Source: Phycisphaerales bacterium (GTDB taxonomy: Bacteria > Planctomycetota > Phycisphaerae > Phycisphaerales > UBA1924). From it: a stretch of DNA of 42,548 bases. Positions 8,445-15,485 of this stretch are shown piece by piece. The translations under genes were made by a program, and so were the position numbers. The number at the start of each line of letters is the position of its first letter. Positions within the stretch are counted from its first letter, which is position 1. The DNA lies in contig JALHNL010000019.1 in NCBI GenBank assembly GCA_022843545.1, positions 1-42,548 of the forward strand, given 5' to 3'. The notes beneath the pieces are model-generated. The model saw nothing but the letters and a program-made list of their open reading frames with translations, had not been told where the DNA came from and made no database searches.

Positions 8445-9779
8445 TCATGCGCATCCATCGCTGAAGGCGTTCACGAACGCGATGATGTCGTCGACCGTCA
8501 ACTGCCCGTCTGCGCCCGAGCCGGTGTCGCCGATGTCGGTGATGTCGGCCGTGTTGCAGGGCACGCCCGGCCCGCCGGGGCACCCCGTGCCGTCGCTGAA
8601 GACGTTGACGTACGCGATGATGTCGTCGACGGTCAACTGGCTGTCCGGGCCCGCGCCGGTGTCGCCGATGTCGGTGACGTCGGCTCGATTGCAGGCCGGC
8701 GTGAGGTCAATCGGATAGTCGGACACCAGCGACCCGCAGCCACCGGAGACCGTGAGCTGATACAGCCCCTCGTCCTGCGTGGTCGAGTCGTTGATGGTGA
8801 GTTCAAACGTGTTCGCGCCGTTGATGCGGCCGTCATCCACCAGATCCTGGCCGTCTTTGGACCACTGGTACGTCACCGGCCCGGTTCCGCCGAAGCGCCC
8901 GCCCATGACGAGTTGGCTCCCCGGCCCGCCCCAGCCCGACCAACCCAGGAAGCCGTAGGGCGGCACGCAGCCTCCCTCGTCGAACGACCAGTCGCCGATG
9001 ATGTGCACGCTGTCGGCCAGGCCCGACCCCGCGGTGAAGCCCGCGAACATCGTGCCGGTTCCATCGGTCAGGTCAACCGTTCCCGACCCGCCGTCGGGCA
9101 TGGCTTGCAGATCCAGCGGCGTGGTGAGCACAAGCCCTTCATCGAGGTACACGTTGAGCGTGCCCGGATCGGGCGGCGATGGCGGGAGGTAGTCGATCCG
9201 GGCAACGTGGAAACGCTCGTCGGTGATGTCGACCCCGGTGGTGGGTGGAGACAGCAGCGCGTGAGCGAGCGACGCGGAGTCGGATGACGTCACGCCGTCC
9301 AGCCCGCTGGTCTGAACCGAGACGTGAGTCCCCGGGAACTCGTTTGGGAAGCGGAACGTGTCGAACTCGATGACCAGGGCCTTCTGGATCCCGTCATAAC
9401 CGATGCCGCTGCCGCCCGAGCCCAGCGCCGCGGACCCGCTCGGGTCGTTGTGCAGGACGAACGCGAGTCCGTCGCCGGTGATCTCAGCCGGGCCTCGCAC
9501 GATCCGGAACATGAACGACGTGCTGAAGCCGCCGCTGACGTTCTGAGGGGTGACCGCGAAGGCCGATCCGGCCTGCCCGCCGCCGGTGGTCAGGTGGATC
9601 AGGTTGGCGGTGTCGGTGCTGCCGTTGGCGGTCATTTCCGCGGGAGGCGGAAACCCGAAGGCGAAGGCGTACGAGAATCCCCCGTGGGCGGCGGAAGCCA
9701 AGCCCAGGCCCGCCGCGGTGAACAGGGCGGAGGCGGTCAGGTTGAGCCGGGAACGGCGGATGCGGAAGTGCACGTGCAT
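8445..9779 (-). CDS. Secreted L-type-lectin-like protein with Ig-like and doubled dockerin-like C-terminus
   Basis: The 444-aa exported protein starts with an Arg-rich N-region and hydrophobic core ending near SAAHG, a signal peptide. A lectin-like beta-sandwich follows (about 30-255; SFMFRIVRG...DGLAFVLHND...ALVIEFDTF, typical of legume/L-type lectins). An Ig-like domain comes next (about 265-355; YQWSKDGQDL...DEGLYQLTV). The last 85 residues are two copies of a unit containing [19 protein letters not shown] and its near-identical second copy, resembling EF-hand/dockerin calcium loops. I recall similar modules called GC-type dockerins in Phycisphaerales. The start at 9779 was chosen over longer options because AAGGG precedes it and the signal peptide begins there. 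Carbohydrate binding at the cell surface is inferred. Confidence 0.83.
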   Translation of the reverse strand: MHVHFRIRRSRLNLTASALFTAAGLGLASAAHGGFSYAFAFGFPPPAEMTANGSTDTANLIHLTTGGGQAGSAFAVTPQNVSGGFSTSFMFRIVRGPAEITGDGLAFVLHNDPSGSAALGSGGSGIGYDGIQKALVIEFDTFRFPNEFPGTHVSVQTSGLDGVTSSDSASLAHALLSPPTTGVDITDERFHVARIDYLPPSPPDPGTLNVYLDEGLVLTTPLDLQAMPDGGSGTVDLTDGTGTMFAGFTAGSGLADSVHIIGDWSFDEGGCVPPYGFLGWSGWGGPGSQLVMGGRFGGTGPVTYQWSKDGQDLVDDGRINGANTFELTINDSTTQDEGLYQLTVSGGCGSLVSDYPIDLTPACNRADVTDIGDTGAGPDSQLTVDDIIAYVNVFSDGTGCPGGPGVPCNTADITDIGDTGSGADGQLTVDDIIAFVNAFSDGCA

Positions 9780-9984
9780 GGCATGGCCCTTGGGGTTCGC
9801 GGGGAACGTATTGGTTCCCACGAGGACTAGGGCCAGGTCAGCAGTGTTCTGAAGGAAACCGGGATGAATCTTGGCGCGAACTCCGACGGTCGGTTGCCCG
9901 GCTCTGGATCGGCTAGCCCATGATGGGACGCGCACCATTCAGAATGATCAGCGACAGAACCCACACCCCCGGAGCGGAGGGTTC

Positions 9985-10212
9985 TCAGCTTCCGGTAGCC
10001 GGTTGCGCGGGCTTGATCGTCGCCACCACGGTCGGCGGCTCTTCCAGGATCTGGTTGGCCACTTCACGACGGTTGACTTCGATGTTCTTGGGGAAGTCCA
10101 AGGCCAGCCGGACGCGGTCGCCGCGGATAGACGCGATGCGCACAATCCCGATGGGGTTGCGCGGATCGCCAATGACCACTTCCTCGCCCTCGCGGCGCGT
10201 CACAACCAACAT
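9985..10212 (-). CDS. csrA: Carbon storage regulator CsrA
   Basis: The 75-aa protein begins MLVVTRREGEEVVIGDP and continues IVRIASIRGDRVRLALDFPKNIEVNRREV, the complete CsrA fold. The RNA-contacting N-terminal strand (L4-R6 region) and the C-terminal R-E-V segment are intact. CsrA dimers bind GGA motifs in mRNA leaders and control translation or stability; in many bacteria they regulate motility and carbon flow. The start at 10212 is set by the strong Shine-Dalgarno AGGAGG just upstream, although an open frame extends further back. A Gln/Pro/Ala tail of about 12 residues follows the core. Its own leader carries a CsrA-type hairpin over the Shine-Dalgarno, suggesting autoregulation. Confidence 0.95.
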   Translation of the reverse strand: MLVVTRREGEEVVIGDPRNPIGIVRIASIRGDRVRLALDFPKNIEVNRREVANQILEEPPTVVATIKPAQPATGS

Positions 10213-10214
10213 AC

Positions 10215-10227
10215 GGACCTCCTGTCC
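10215..10227 (-). promoter_or_regulatory. Predicted CsrA-binding hairpin covering the csrA Shine-Dalgarno
   Basis: Read on the reverse strand the leader is GGAC-AGGAG-GTCC, ending 3 nt before the ATG at 10212. The 4-bp stem presents AGGAG in a 5-nt loop. ACAGGA closely resembles the core of the known CsrA consensus (ACARGGA), and GGA in a hairpin loop is the preferred site. The loop is the Shine-Dalgarno, so bound CsrA would block ribosomes. Binding is inferred. Confidence 0.6.
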
Positions 10228-10278
10228 CCACCCCTCCCGGCAAAGCCGGCGGGCGGACGGCACATCGTAACCGACAGG

Positions 10279-10307
10279 AAGATACCACACTGCCCGGGGC
10301 TTGGAAA
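10279..10307 (-). promoter_or_regulatory. Putative csrA promoter
   Basis: On the reverse strand, TTTCCA (10307-10302), a 17-nt spacer and TATCTT (10284-10279) resemble -35/-10 elements at 4 and 5 of 6 positions. It is placed about 67 nt upstream of the csrA ATG, leaving a leader of about 60 nt that contains the CsrA-type hairpin. Confidence 0.45.
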
Positions 10308-10513
10308 GGGGAAAAGACGTGAATCAGGCGGGGATAGAGGGAGCAACCCCCGGGCATGGGGCATTGGGGATGACGGACCGCGGAAGGCGACCCAAGCCAA
10401 CTGGGCACACACCCCCCGGAGGCACCCGGCCAACCCCTTGCCCATCCTGTGGTTGCTGCAAGACCGCCGCCCAACCCAGGCACCCCGCGGGCCCAGCCCG
10501 CCACCTCCGCCAA

Positions 10514-10541
10514 TGCCTAGTGCCCAGTCGCCAGTGCCTGC
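10514..10541. repeat. Degenerate heptad repeat (TGCCYAG)x4
   Basis: Units TGCCTAG, TGCCCAG, TCGCCAG and TGCCTGC run in tandem and end directly at the stop codon of the NifU-like gene. The 7-bp period and the TGNNYAG pattern match the array at 8392-8426, although the sequence differs. Confidence 0.55.
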
Positions 10542-10542
10542 C

Positions 10543-10815
10543 TCAGTCGACCGCCTCGACCGACCGAACCTCGGGCACATGGGCCCGGAGATTCCGCTCG
10601 ATGCCCATCTTCAGGGTCACCGTGCTGCTGGGGCAGCCCACGCAGGCTCCGTGAAGGCGGATGCGGACCACGCCGGCGGGGGTGAGGTCCACCAGTTCCA
10701 CGTCGCCACCGTCGGCCTGCACCGCCGGGCGGATGAGGTCGATGATCTTCGACACCCGTTCGCGCACGCTGGGCGCGGAGGTGGGGGCCTGAGGGGTGGA
10801 GGGGGTGGTGGCCAT
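10543..10815 (-). CDS. NifU C-terminal-domain Fe-S scaffold protein
   Basis: The 90-aa protein is a stand-alone NifU C-terminal (Nfu) domain: RERVSKIIDLIRPAVQADGGDVELVDL, then HGACVGCPSSTVTLKMGIERNLRAHVPEV. The CxxC in CVGCPSS binds a labile Fe-S cluster delivered to client proteins. A short Thr/Pro-rich N-tail precedes it. ATG 10815 was chosen; an in-frame ATG at 10839 would add 8 residues. That one lies 4 nt after the upstream membrane-protein stop and is a real alternative if translation is coupled. Neither has a strong Shine-Dalgarno. It follows rlmN, itself an Fe-S enzyme, on the same strand. Confidence 0.9.
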   Translation of the reverse strand: MATTPSTPQAPTSAPSVRERVSKIIDLIRPAVQADGGDVELVDLTPAGVVRIRLHGACVGCPSSTVTLKMGIERNLRAHVPEVRSVEAVD

Positions 10816-10843
10816 CGGCCGCAGAGTGTAGGGGGTCATCGGC

Positions 10844-11584
10844 CTAGGGCATCCGGGCGGAGGGGCGGCGTGGCTCACCCCCGGGCACCGCGCCGAAGAT
10901 CAGGGTGAGCGCGACGAACGCCGCGTGCCCGATGCCCAGCATGATGAACATCCGCCCCGGCCAGGGGCCCAGCACGTCGACCAGCGTCGGCGCGTCGGGC
11001 TTGGTGTTGCCGAGGTAGCCGTAGTTGGCGTCGAAGATGAGGTTGAACGGGATGACGACGGCGAGCCAGACGTAGCACACGAGCAACCCGAGGCGCAGGT
11101 CGCGCCAGCCTGGGCGGAAGCCGCGCACCCAGAAGTCGTAGGTGCCGCAGGCGAGGATCGCCAGGTGTGAGAGCCAGAAGACCCAGAACTCGAGGGTGTG
11201 CGGGCCCGACCGGATGGTGGGCGTAACGAAGGCCTGAATGGTGAAGGCCAGAGCCCAGTAGAAGCACGCCGCACGCATTACCCGCCAACGGGTCAGCAGG
11301 GCCAGCGGCGCGATCACGCCCGCCCAGTCGCACGCCTGCAGCGGCAGGTCGCTCTTGATGTCGGTGTCGCGGATGATGAGCCAGTAGGCCCACGACGCGG
11401 CGACGATCCCCGTGCTGATCCAGGCTAGTACGCGGGCCACCGTGCGTTCGCCCAAGGGCGTGGTTTGCCGCCGCCCGGCGACGACAAATCCGAAAAGGGT
11501 GAGCGAGCCCCCGATGACCATCGCCGCGTGCCAGGCTGACCCGGGGCTGAACCACGTCTCGGCGCCCGCGAGCAGGGGCGTCAT
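10844..11584 (-). CDS. TIGR02206-type (YwaF-like) integral membrane protein
   Basis: The 246-aa protein has about six or seven hydrophobic helices (for example AAMVIGGSLTLFGFVVAG and FMLGIGHAAFVALTLIFGAV-type segments). Conserved polar features include LPLQACDWAGVIAPLALLT in the middle and FDANYGYLGNTKPDAPTLVDVLGPWP near the end. This Asn-Tyr-Gly-Tyr-Leu...KP pattern is typical of the YwaF/TIGR02206 family. No biochemical function is known for it. Its ATG overlaps the rlmN stop by 4 bp (ATGA), so it is translationally coupled to rlmN. The NifU-like gene follows closely. Confidence 0.78.
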   Translation of the reverse strand: MTPLLAGAETWFSPGSAWHAAMVIGGSLTLFGFVVAGRRQTTPLGERTVARVLAWISTGIVAASWAYWLIIRDTDIKSDLPLQACDWAGVIAPLALLTRWRVMRAACFYWALAFTIQAFVTPTIRSGPHTLEFWVFWLSHLAILACGTYDFWVRGFRPGWRDLRLGLLVCYVWLAVVIPFNLIFDANYGYLGNTKPDAPTLVDVLGPWPGRMFIMLGIGHAAFVALTLIFGAVPGGEPRRPSARMP

Positions 11585-12789
11585 CGCGGAGTCCCCTGGG
11601 ACAATTCGTGCCGGAGCTGCCCACACGCGGCGGCGATGTCGCGCCCGCGGCTGGCGCGGATGTGGGTGTTCACGCCCTGCGCGTGGAGGATGGCCTGGAA
11701 CGCGCGGACGTCGTCGGTGCGCGGGCGGTTGAACGGCACGCCCGCCACTTCGTTGTAGCGGATGAGGTTCACATTGGCCCGCAGGGACTTGGCCAACCGG
11801 GCCAGTTCGCGGGCGTGCTCGGGCGCGTCGTTCACGCCGCGGAGCAGGGTGTACTCCAGCGTGATCTCGCGCCCTGTCTTCTCGAACCACTTCTGGCACG
11901 CGTCGAGCAGTTCGCGGATGGTGGAGTACTGCGCCCAAGGGATCAGTTGCCGGCGGATGTCGTCGGTGGGGGCATGAAGCGAGAGCGCGAGCGTGACCGG
12001 GAGTTCAAACTGCTCGGCGAGTTTGAGGATCGCCGCGGGCAGGCCCACCGTGCTGATCGTGATCTTGCGGGCGCTGATGCCCAGCGCCCAGAGCGAACTG
12101 AGCGTGCGGATCGCCGACGTGACGCTTCCGAAGTTCGCCAGCGGCTCGCCCATGCCCATGAACACGACGTTGCTGATCCGCGGCGGAACGGCCTTGCGAG
12201 ACGGGTCTTCGCCCGCGGTCGGCGCCGCATCTCCCAGGTGCCATCTCAGGCGCCACACCTGCTCGATGATCCGCCCGGCGGAGAGGTTGCCGTCAAGCCC
12301 TCCCAGCCCCGAGGCGCAGAACTTGCATCCGACGGGGCAACCGATCTGCGACGAGATGCACGCTGTGCGTCGCTTCTCGCCGCTGATGGAACTCACCGCG
12401 GGGATCATCACGCACTCGGTCTGGCGCGAGGAGTCGAGCCCGCTTCCGATCACCGGCAGGGCCAACCCGCCCTTCTCGTCAAGCTCGCGGTCCGCGGCCC
12501 CCGGCGGCTTCTTCTCGTCCCACTGCACCAGCAGTTTCTCGACCCCGTCGCTCGCCCGGCTGTGCTTCACCACTTCGCCCGAAAGGAACGTGAGCCCCTG
12601 CTCGGGGTCGGCGAGCAGGTCGCGCTCGCGTTTGGAAAGGTTCGACATCTTCGCCGGATCCACCACCCCGCGCTGGTAGACCCAGTCCAGAATCTGCCCC
12701 GCGCGATACGCGGGCATGCTCCGCTGGGCGCACCACGCGGTCAGCGATTCGGGCGTGAACTCGAAGATGTGTTCGCGAGGAGCGGGCAC
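11581..12789 (-). CDS. rlmN: 23S rRNA (adenine-2503-C2) methyltransferase RlmN, radical SAM
   Basis: The protein methylates A2503 of 23S rRNA (and tRNA adenine 37 in some bacteria) by radical SAM chemistry. The cluster motif CPVGCKFC is at residues 151-158 (Cys151, 155, 158). The N-terminal RlmN domain (ILDWVYQRGVVDPAKMSNLSK) and the catalytic-region segments FMGMGEPLAN, LSLHAPTDDIRRQLIP and LIRYNEV are intact. At 402 aa it is longer than typical (about 350-385), because about 30 residues are inserted after LLVQWDEKK (about 91-122), before the CVMIP strand. It starts at GTG with no clear Shine-Dalgarno. The stop overlaps the next gene by 4 bp. Confidence 0.95.
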   Translation of the reverse strand: MPAPREHIFEFTPESLTAWCAQRSMPAYRAGQILDWVYQRGVVDPAKMSNLSKRERDLLADPEQGLTFLSGEVVKHSRASDGVEKLLVQWDEKKPPGAADRELDEKGGLALPVIGSGLDSSRQTECVMIPAVSSISGEKRRTACISSQIGCPVGCKFCASGLGGLDGNLSAGRIIEQVWRLRWHLGDAAPTAGEDPSRKAVPPRISNVVFMGMGEPLANFGSVTSAIRTLSSLWALGISARKITISTVGLPAAILKLAEQFELPVTLALSLHAPTDDIRRQLIPWAQYSTIRELLDACQKWFEKTGREITLEYTLLRGVNDAPEHARELARLAKSLRANVNLIRYNEVAGVPFNRPRTDDVRAFQAILHAQGVNTHIRASRGRDIAAACGQLRHELSQGTPR

Positions 12790-12841
12790 GCCGGATGGTA
12801 GTGGGCCCCGGCGTTCCGCGCTCCGCAGGCCTCGCGGGGCT

Positions 12842-13516
12842 CTACTTCTTCAGGTCCTTGAGGGTCTGCATCACCTTGTCGATGTCGGGCCGCTTGCGGA
12901 AGTCCTCGTTCTGCTCGACGAACCGCACGACGCCGCCGCGGTCGACCACCAGCGTGGCGGGGTAGGGCAGTTCCCACTTGCCGGTGGAGTTCACCTTGTC
13001 CAGGTCGATGCCGTACCCTTTGTACTTGGCCTTGCCCGCTTCGTCGAACGTGAGCACGCCCAGGCCCAGCGCACGCGTTGCCTTGGCCTCATCGTCGATG
13101 AGCAGGCTGTAGCCTACGCGTTCCTTGTCAATGGTCTTGCGCACCACCTCGGGCTTCTCGATGCTCACCGCCACCACCGTGGCGCCCAGGGCCTTGGCCT
13201 CGGCCAGTCGGTTGTTCCAGTCCTGCATCTGCCGGGTGCAGAACGGGCACCACCCGCCGCGATACACGATCACCACCACCGGGCCCGAGGCGTGCAGGGT
13301 CGACAGCGGCACCTTGGCCCCCTCAACATCCAGCAGCGACAGATCGGCGGGCAGCGCATCGCCCACCTTGATGAGCGCGGGGGCCTTCTCCGGCGCGCTC
13401 GCGGCGGGCGCATCTGGCTCGCCCGCAAGCACCGCCGGGGCCAGGGCCGAAGCGCCGCCGGCCAGGCACACCACCGCCGACGAGGTCAACCGACGCATCA
13501 CGAAGTTCCGCCTCAT
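12842..13516 (-). CDS. Exported peroxiredoxin-like (AhpC/TSA) thiol protein
   Basis: The 224-aa protein starts with a signal peptide (MRRNFVMRRLTSSAVVCLAG, hydrophobic to about residue 31). The remainder is a thioredoxin-fold AhpC/TSA domain: VVVIVYRGGWCPFCTRQM carries a CxxC at Cys90/Cys93, followed by LGATVVAVSIEKPEVV and a cis-Pro loop LPYPATLVVDRGG. Relatives reduce peroxides or serve as thiol-disulfide reductases outside the cytoplasm. The CPFC motif suggests a thioredoxin-like redox pair rather than a one-Cys enzyme. The start is well supported by AAAGGAG 9 nt upstream. It is separated from rlmN by about 50 bp on the same strand. Confidence 0.82.
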   Translation of the reverse strand: MRRNFVMRRLTSSAVVCLAGGASALAPAVLAGEPDAPAASAPEKAPALIKVGDALPADLSLLDVEGAKVPLSTLHASGPVVVIVYRGGWCPFCTRQMQDWNNRLAEAKALGATVVAVSIEKPEVVRKTIDKERVGYSLLIDDEAKATRALGLGVLTFDEAGKAKYKGYGIDLDKVNSTGKWELPYPATLVVDRGGVVRFVEQNEDFRKRPDIDKVMQTLKDLKK

Positions 13517-13715
13517 AGTCGCCGCTCCTTTGGTTTAAGCCCCACGGCTGTAGCGGGGTGTAATGCCGGCGATGGGGTATCGTGTCGTCGCGGGTGGCGA
13601 GGGTAAAAGTACGTATTTGGTGCCCACCCGAAGCCTGAACTCCCCCAACTTGACGGGATCTGGCGTTAATCGGACGCGAAAGTGGGGGCAACCTGACGCT
13701 TCCGACGCGAGTGCC

Positions 13716-13743
13716 TTGCATTCTGTGGGTACCCGGGTATATT
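13716..13743 (+). promoter_or_regulatory. Putative sigma-70-type promoter
   Basis: TTGCAT (13716-13721), a 16-nt spacer and TATATT (13738-13743) give 5 of 6 consensus matches at the -10. It would start transcription near 13750, upstream of the 57-aa ORF and the MFS gene. Confidence 0.5.
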
Positions 13744-13825
13744 CATGGCGGAGACGTTCTGTCTTACGCGGCGTGAATTTGAGAGAGTGGCGCGTCGCCT
13801 CGGCAGTCTTGCCGGCGGAGCCTGT

Positions 13826-13999
13826 ATGTCCACTCTCTCAACGCTGTTGTCCACCACCATCTTGCTCACCGCGACCGCCGTTCGCTGCGGCTACTGGGTT
13901 GTGCGCACTTCAGGCGCAACCGGTCGGGTGCGGACCGATGCGGCGGGCCAGGGCGAGGAGCTGCGGGCCCAGGGCTGCTGGATCGTCCGTGGCGCGTGA
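13826..13999 (+). CDS. Possible small membrane protein, 57 aa
   Basis: An ATG at 13826 follows GGAG (13817-13820) at 5-nt spacing. The frame begins MSTLSTLLSTTILLTATAV, which could form one transmembrane helix, and ends in a polar tail QGCWIVRGA. About 80% of codons end in G or C, lower than the surrounding genes but above chance. It lies just downstream of a good promoter and 79 nt before the MFS gene. No family was recognised. The region may instead be an untranslated leader. Confidence 0.3.
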   Translation: MSTLSTLLSTTILLTATAVRCGYWVVRTSGATGRVRTDAAGQGEELRAQGCWIVRGA

Positions 14000-14078
14000 C
14001 TGAGAGAGAGCATCGCCCGCGTGAGAGCGTGGAGGCGCGGCGTCTATCCTCGCAGCCTTTGGTGAAGGCGCACGAGGC

Positions 14079-15485
14079 TTGAACGTCGCGAACGACTCAA
14101 CGATCCGGCAGCCCGCCCGCGGCATCAGCCCTGATGCCGGTGATCCTGTGAGCGCGCCCAAATCGAGCCGCGCGGATCTGCGCCGCTCGTCGCTGGATGG
14201 ATCTTTCTGGAGTGTGATGGTTGGCGTGGGGGAGCAGTACCTCCCCGCGTTTGTGCTCGTGCTCGCCTTCGGCGAGGTGGCGAGCGGGTGGATCGTCGCG
14301 CTGCCGCCCATGATCGGCGCGATCGTGCAACTCTCGGCCCACACGCTGGTCACCCGCCTGCGGTCGCACAAGCGCCTGGTCGTGACCACCGCCGCGCTTC
14401 AGGCCGTGTCGTGGGTGCCGCTGATTGTCGGCGCGATCCTGGGCTCCATGAACATCTGGCTGGTCTTCGGGTGTGTGACGCTGTATCACTGCGCGGGCAT
14501 GCTCACCGGCGCGGCGTGGAGCACGTGGATCGGCACGGTGGTGCCCCGTCGCGTCCGCGCCCGGTACTTCGGCACACGCAGCCGCGCGCTGCAGGTGTTC
14601 ACTCTGGCGGGCTTCATCGGGGGTGCGCTGGCGCTCTCGCTGAGCACGGGATTCAAGCCGCCCGCGCAGGGCGGCGACCCGCGCGTCGTCTTCAACGTGC
14701 TGGCGGGGATGTTCGCGGTCGCGGCGCTCTCCCGCGCGGTCTCCGCGTGGTACCTCTGGAAGATCGCCGAGCCCGAGCCCATCCCGCCCAACCACCGTCA
14801 CGTGTCGGTGCGAGAACTTTTCGGGCGGCTGCGATCCGGCGACGGCGCGTCGGCGGCTCACCTGCTGCTGTACGTCGCGAGCGTGTGGCTCGCGTCCAAC
14901 GTCGCCGCGCCGTTCATCAACCCGTACCTGCTGCACCACCACGCCGAGCCCTATCTGTCGTGGGCCAGCCTGGTGGGGCTGGTGATGTTCGGGAAGATCG
15001 TGACGCTCGCGGTGCTCGGCGGGCTGGCCCAGCGCCATGGAGCCCGCACGCTGCTCATCGTGGGCGGGGTGGGCATCGTGCCCATCGGGGCCATGTGGGC
15101 CGCCAGCGACGCCTACGCGTGGATCGTGGGCGTGCAGTTGTACAGCGGCGTGGTCTGGGCCTGCTGGGAACTGGGCCTCTGGCTGCTGGTGCTGGAGCGA
15201 TTCCGCGATGACGAGCGCACCAGCCTCATGGGTTACTACTTCCTGCTGAACCAGGTGAGCATGGCCGTCGGCGCGCTGGTGGGCGGCTGGGCTCTGGCCG
15301 CGCTGGGCAAAGACTCCGACGCGTATGACACGATCTTCATCGCCAGCACGGTGGCCCGGCTGATGACCCTGGGCATGCTCATGCTGGTGGTGCTGGAGCG
15401 ACGACGCCCCGTGCCCAACGAGCCCGCCTCCGAAACCGTGCGGGCCGACACCTCGGCGTGGGAAGAGGGCCGCGGGGGGACATGA
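14079..15485 (+). CDS. Major facilitator superfamily transporter
   Basis: The 468-aa protein has about 10-12 hydrophobic segments spread evenly after a polar N-tail of about 45 residues. MFS-like features include SFWSVMVGVGEQYLPAFVLVLAF (helix 1), a basic loop after helix 2 (TRLRSHKRLVV), the mid-protein loop with KIAEPEPIPPNHRHVSVRELF, and the second-half repeat GLAQRHGARTLLIVGGVGIVPIGAMWA. The substrate is unknown. The start is uncertain: TTG 14079 has ACGAGG nearby, and GTG 14148 (MSAPKSSRADLRR) would remove 23 residues. Its stop overlaps the next ATG (ATGA). Confidence 0.78.
   Translation: MNVANDSTIRQPARGISPDAGDPVSAPKSSRADLRRSSLDGSFWSVMVGVGEQYLPAFVLVLAFGEVASGWIVALPPMIGAIVQLSAHTLVTRLRSHKRLVVTTAALQAVSWVPLIVGAILGSMNIWLVFGCVTLYHCAGMLTGAAWSTWIGTVVPRRVRARYFGTRSRALQVFTLAGFIGGALALSLSTGFKPPAQGGDPRVVFNVLAGMFAVAALSRAVSAWYLWKIAEPEPIPPNHRHVSVRELFGRLRSGDGASAAHLLLYVASVWLASNVAAPFINPYLLHHHAEPYLSWASLVGLVMFGKIVTLAVLGGLAQRHGARTLLIVGGVGIVPIGAMWAASDAYAWIVGVQLYSGVVWACWELGLWLLVLERFRDDERTSLMGYYFLLNQVSMAVGALVGGWALAALGKDSDAYDTIFIASTVARLMTLGMLMLVVLERRRPVPNEPASETVRADTSAWEEGRGGT

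Larger units (their letters stand above)
10228..10542. other. Gap between csrA and the NifU-like gene
   Basis: This stretch holds the csrA promoter and leader at its left end, including a short CCGGC-AAA-GCCGG hairpin (about 10239-10251). A heptad repeat sits at its right end (10514-10541). No convincing protein gene was seen; open frames here lack coding-like codon use. Confidence 0.6.
13517..14078. other. Gene-poor stretch between the peroxiredoxin-like gene and the MFS gene
   Basis: This 560-bp divergent region holds the Shine-Dalgarno and leader of the peroxiredoxin-like gene on the reverse strand, a sigma-70-like promoter at 13716-13743 on the forward strand, and one weakly supported small ORF (13826-13999). 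Otherwise nothing recognised. Base use near 13600-13740 is less GC-biased than in the genes. Confidence 0.5.
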
